Part shown: positions 5,381-6,640 of the stretch, piece by piece
Position numbering within the stretch: the stretch's first letter is position 1
Layout of the letters: each line of letters begins with the position of its first letter
Source of the DNA: Pseudomonadota bacterium
GTDB lineage: Bacteria > Myxococcota_A > Polyangia > Haliangiales > Haliangiaceae
Length of the DNA: 6,640 bases
Assembly (NCBI GenBank): GCA_023386455.1
Contig: JAEWJO010000789.1
Coordinates: 1 to 6,640 of the forward strand
Reading direction: 5' to 3'
The notes under the pieces: model-generated
The model's input: the letters and a program-made list of their open reading frames with translations, nothing else
Databases searched by the model: none
Told to the model about the DNA's origin: nothing
Made by a program: the position numbers and the translations under genes

Positions 5381-5381
5381 A

Positions 5382-6640
5382 TCAATGACTCCAATCGAGG
5401 CCCACGTAGAACGTGCGGCCGGGAAGCGGAAAGCCCGCGACGTCGGCGAGCGCCGTCGGGGTCTCGGTGAGATCGGGACGCGGCGGCGAAGGGAGCGGCG
5501 AGTACTGGATGCGCGTGTCGGCGAGATTCTCGACGGAGACCGACGCGGCGAGCCCGGCCGCGAGCTCGACGCGCGCGCCGGTGCCGGCGAGCAGGCGCTG
5601 CGGGACGCGCATGAAGTTCGCCTCGTCGAGGAACGTCTCCGACTGCCAGCTGCCATCGAGCCACACCGACGCGCGCCGACCGAACGCGCGGCGCACGACA
5701 TCGGCGCGCGCGTACACGGCGTGACCGGGCTGGCGCGGCAGTGCCTTGTCGGCGAAGTTGGGATCGTCGGTCAGCTGCTGCGTGACGAGCCGCGTGTAGT
5801 TCGCCGTCAGCGACAGCGTGCGCGCGATCCGCGCCGACGCGACGAGCTCGGCGCCGTACGTCTGGCTGTCGGCGATGTTGAGCGCGCGAGATACGAGCCC
5901 GAGGCTCGACACGAACACGATCCTGTCGTGGGCGCGCGTGCCGAACGCGCTCGCCTCGACGAGGATGCGATCGACCACCCCGAGCGCCTTCGCCGGCGCC
6001 CACACGACGCCGACATCCGCCGACGGTCCGCGCTCGACGCGCAGCTCGGGCGAGCCGATGATCGTGCCGCGATTGCCGAACAGCTCGACGAGCGTCGGCA
6101 GCCGCACGTACGAGCCGGCGCTCGTCTTCACGGCGACGTCCGCGGTCACGAGCGCGCGCGCCGTCAGTCGCGGGCTCGGCACCGTGTCCCAGCGTGTCGG
6201 CAGCGGCTGGTTCGCCGTCGGTCCCACCGCCATCGGCGCGGGCGCCGTTCGCTGCGCGTCGAACCGGATCGCCGGCGTGACGACGATCGTCTCGCCGAGC
6301 GCGAGGTCGATCGCCGCGAGCACCGCCCCACCCTCGCGGTCGCCGCCGAGCGCGGGGTTGGTGCCGCTGTCGTCGGTATCGGTGAACTTGTCGCCGCGCA
6401 CCTCGACGCCAGTGGTGAGCCATGCCGCGCCGATCGGTGCGTGCCACGTCGTCGACGCTCCGCCCGACAGCGTCAGGTACGTGCGGTCCTGCGCGCCGAC
6501 GCCGAGCTCGCCCGAGCGATCGCGCAGCAGCTGGTGCTCGACGAGGACGTAGCCGATCTGACGCGCGGTCGCGGCGCCGACCCTGGCGTCGAACCGGCCG
6601 TCGCCGATCACGTCGAGCGTCGCCATGCTCGCGTGCATCG
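5382..6640 (-). CDS. TonB-dependent outer-membrane receptor, C-terminal beta-barrel part (5' end outside window)
   Basis: The frame is open to the right edge, and the visible 418 residues plus a partial codon are the C-terminal barrel part of a TonB-dependent receptor. Numbering from the first in-window Met, the typical barrel pattern is present. It includes YVRLPTLVELFGNRG (177-191), equivalent to the conserved fRaPsl.ELyg motif, and then GSPELRVERG (195-204), equivalent to gNp.L.pE. It also includes QTYGAELVAS (259-268) in a GxE strand, NLADTRIQYS (371-380), equivalent to the NLfDk.Y motif, and a terminal GRTFYVGLDWSH strand ending near aromatics, as outer-membrane barrels do. The plug domain, TonB box and signal peptide are outside the window, so substrate cannot be assigned. 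The in-window ATG at 6636-6638 is not taken as the start. The receptor is the first of the visible minus-strand run, and its stop is 1 nt before the lipoprotein start. It is expected to import a scarce ligand such as a metal chelate, vitamin or glycan using TonB energy. Confidence 0.87.
   Translation of the reverse strand, partial: MHASMATLDVIGDGRFDARVGAATARQIGYVLVEHQLLRDRSGELGVGAQDRTYLTLSGGASTTWHAPIGAAWLTTGVEVRGDKFTDTDDSGTNPALGGDREGGAVLAAIDLALGETIVVTPAIRFDAQRTAPAPMAVGPTANQPLPTRWDTVPSPRLTARALVTADVAVKTSAGSYVRLPTLVELFGNRGTIIGSPELRVERGPSADVGVVWAPAKALGVVDRILVEASAFGTRAHDRIVFVSSLGLVSRALNIADSQTYGAELVASARIARTLSLTANYTRLVTQQLTDDPNFADKALPRQPGHAVYARADVVRRAFGRRASVWLDGSWQSETFLDEANFMRVPQRLLAGTGARVELAAGLAASVSVENLADTRIQYSPLPSPPRPDLTETPTALADVAGFPLPGRTFYVGLDWSH

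Noticed and set aside
5818..6552. Plus-strand open frame of 244 codons opposite the TonB-dependent receptor
   Set aside because: It shows no family motif and has the Ser/Arg/Thr-rich composition of antisense frames; the minus strand has clear barrel motifs.

Overview
The window is very GC-rich, with coding sequence almost from end to end and strong G/C preference at third codon positions. It encodes an FtsEX pair, a TonB-dependent outer-membrane receptor and two lipoproteins with classical lipoboxes, one of which has an Asp/Pro/Ala-rich linker after the lipid cysteine. This points to a Gram-negative, high-GC bacterium. A member of the Myxococcota (Deltaproteobacteria-like) is my best guess from protein style alone. 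No rRNA, tRNA, CRISPR array, insertion sequence or phage gene is visible.

Left part (1-1693, minus strand): an ftsE-like gene, a 62-residue unknown ORF and ftsX (cut by the left edge) are packed head to tail with gaps of 2 nt and an overlap of 4 nt. The FtsE homologue has an intact frame but has lost the Walker A lysine, the Walker B catalytic glutamate and the H-loop histidine, so it looks like a pseudo-ATPase. Middle (1781-2479, plus strand): a lipoprotein with a short coiled-coil-like stretch, 26 collagen-type Gly-X-Y triplets and a cysteine-containing C-terminal domain is transcribed divergently from ftsE across an 87-bp spacer.

Right part (2484-6640, all minus strand): five genes run in one direction. 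In transcription order they are a TonB-dependent receptor (5' part beyond the right edge), a 386-residue propeller-like lipoprotein 1 nt downstream, an OmpR-type DNA-binding protein whose receiver domain lacks the phospho-acceptor aspartate, a thioredoxin-fold-like protein without a CxxC motif, and a 54-residue cysteine-rich protein. Gaps are 1, 41, 24 and 12 nt, so a single transcript is plausible. The receptor and lipoprotein probably act together in substrate capture at the outer membrane. The regulator could control this set without a kinase, since no kinase gene lies next to it.

Two proteins of catalytic or phospho-signalling families, FtsE and the response regulator, are both intact but lack their key residues. 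That is the most unusual feature of the window. Functions of the small proteins and of the thioredoxin-like protein are unknown.
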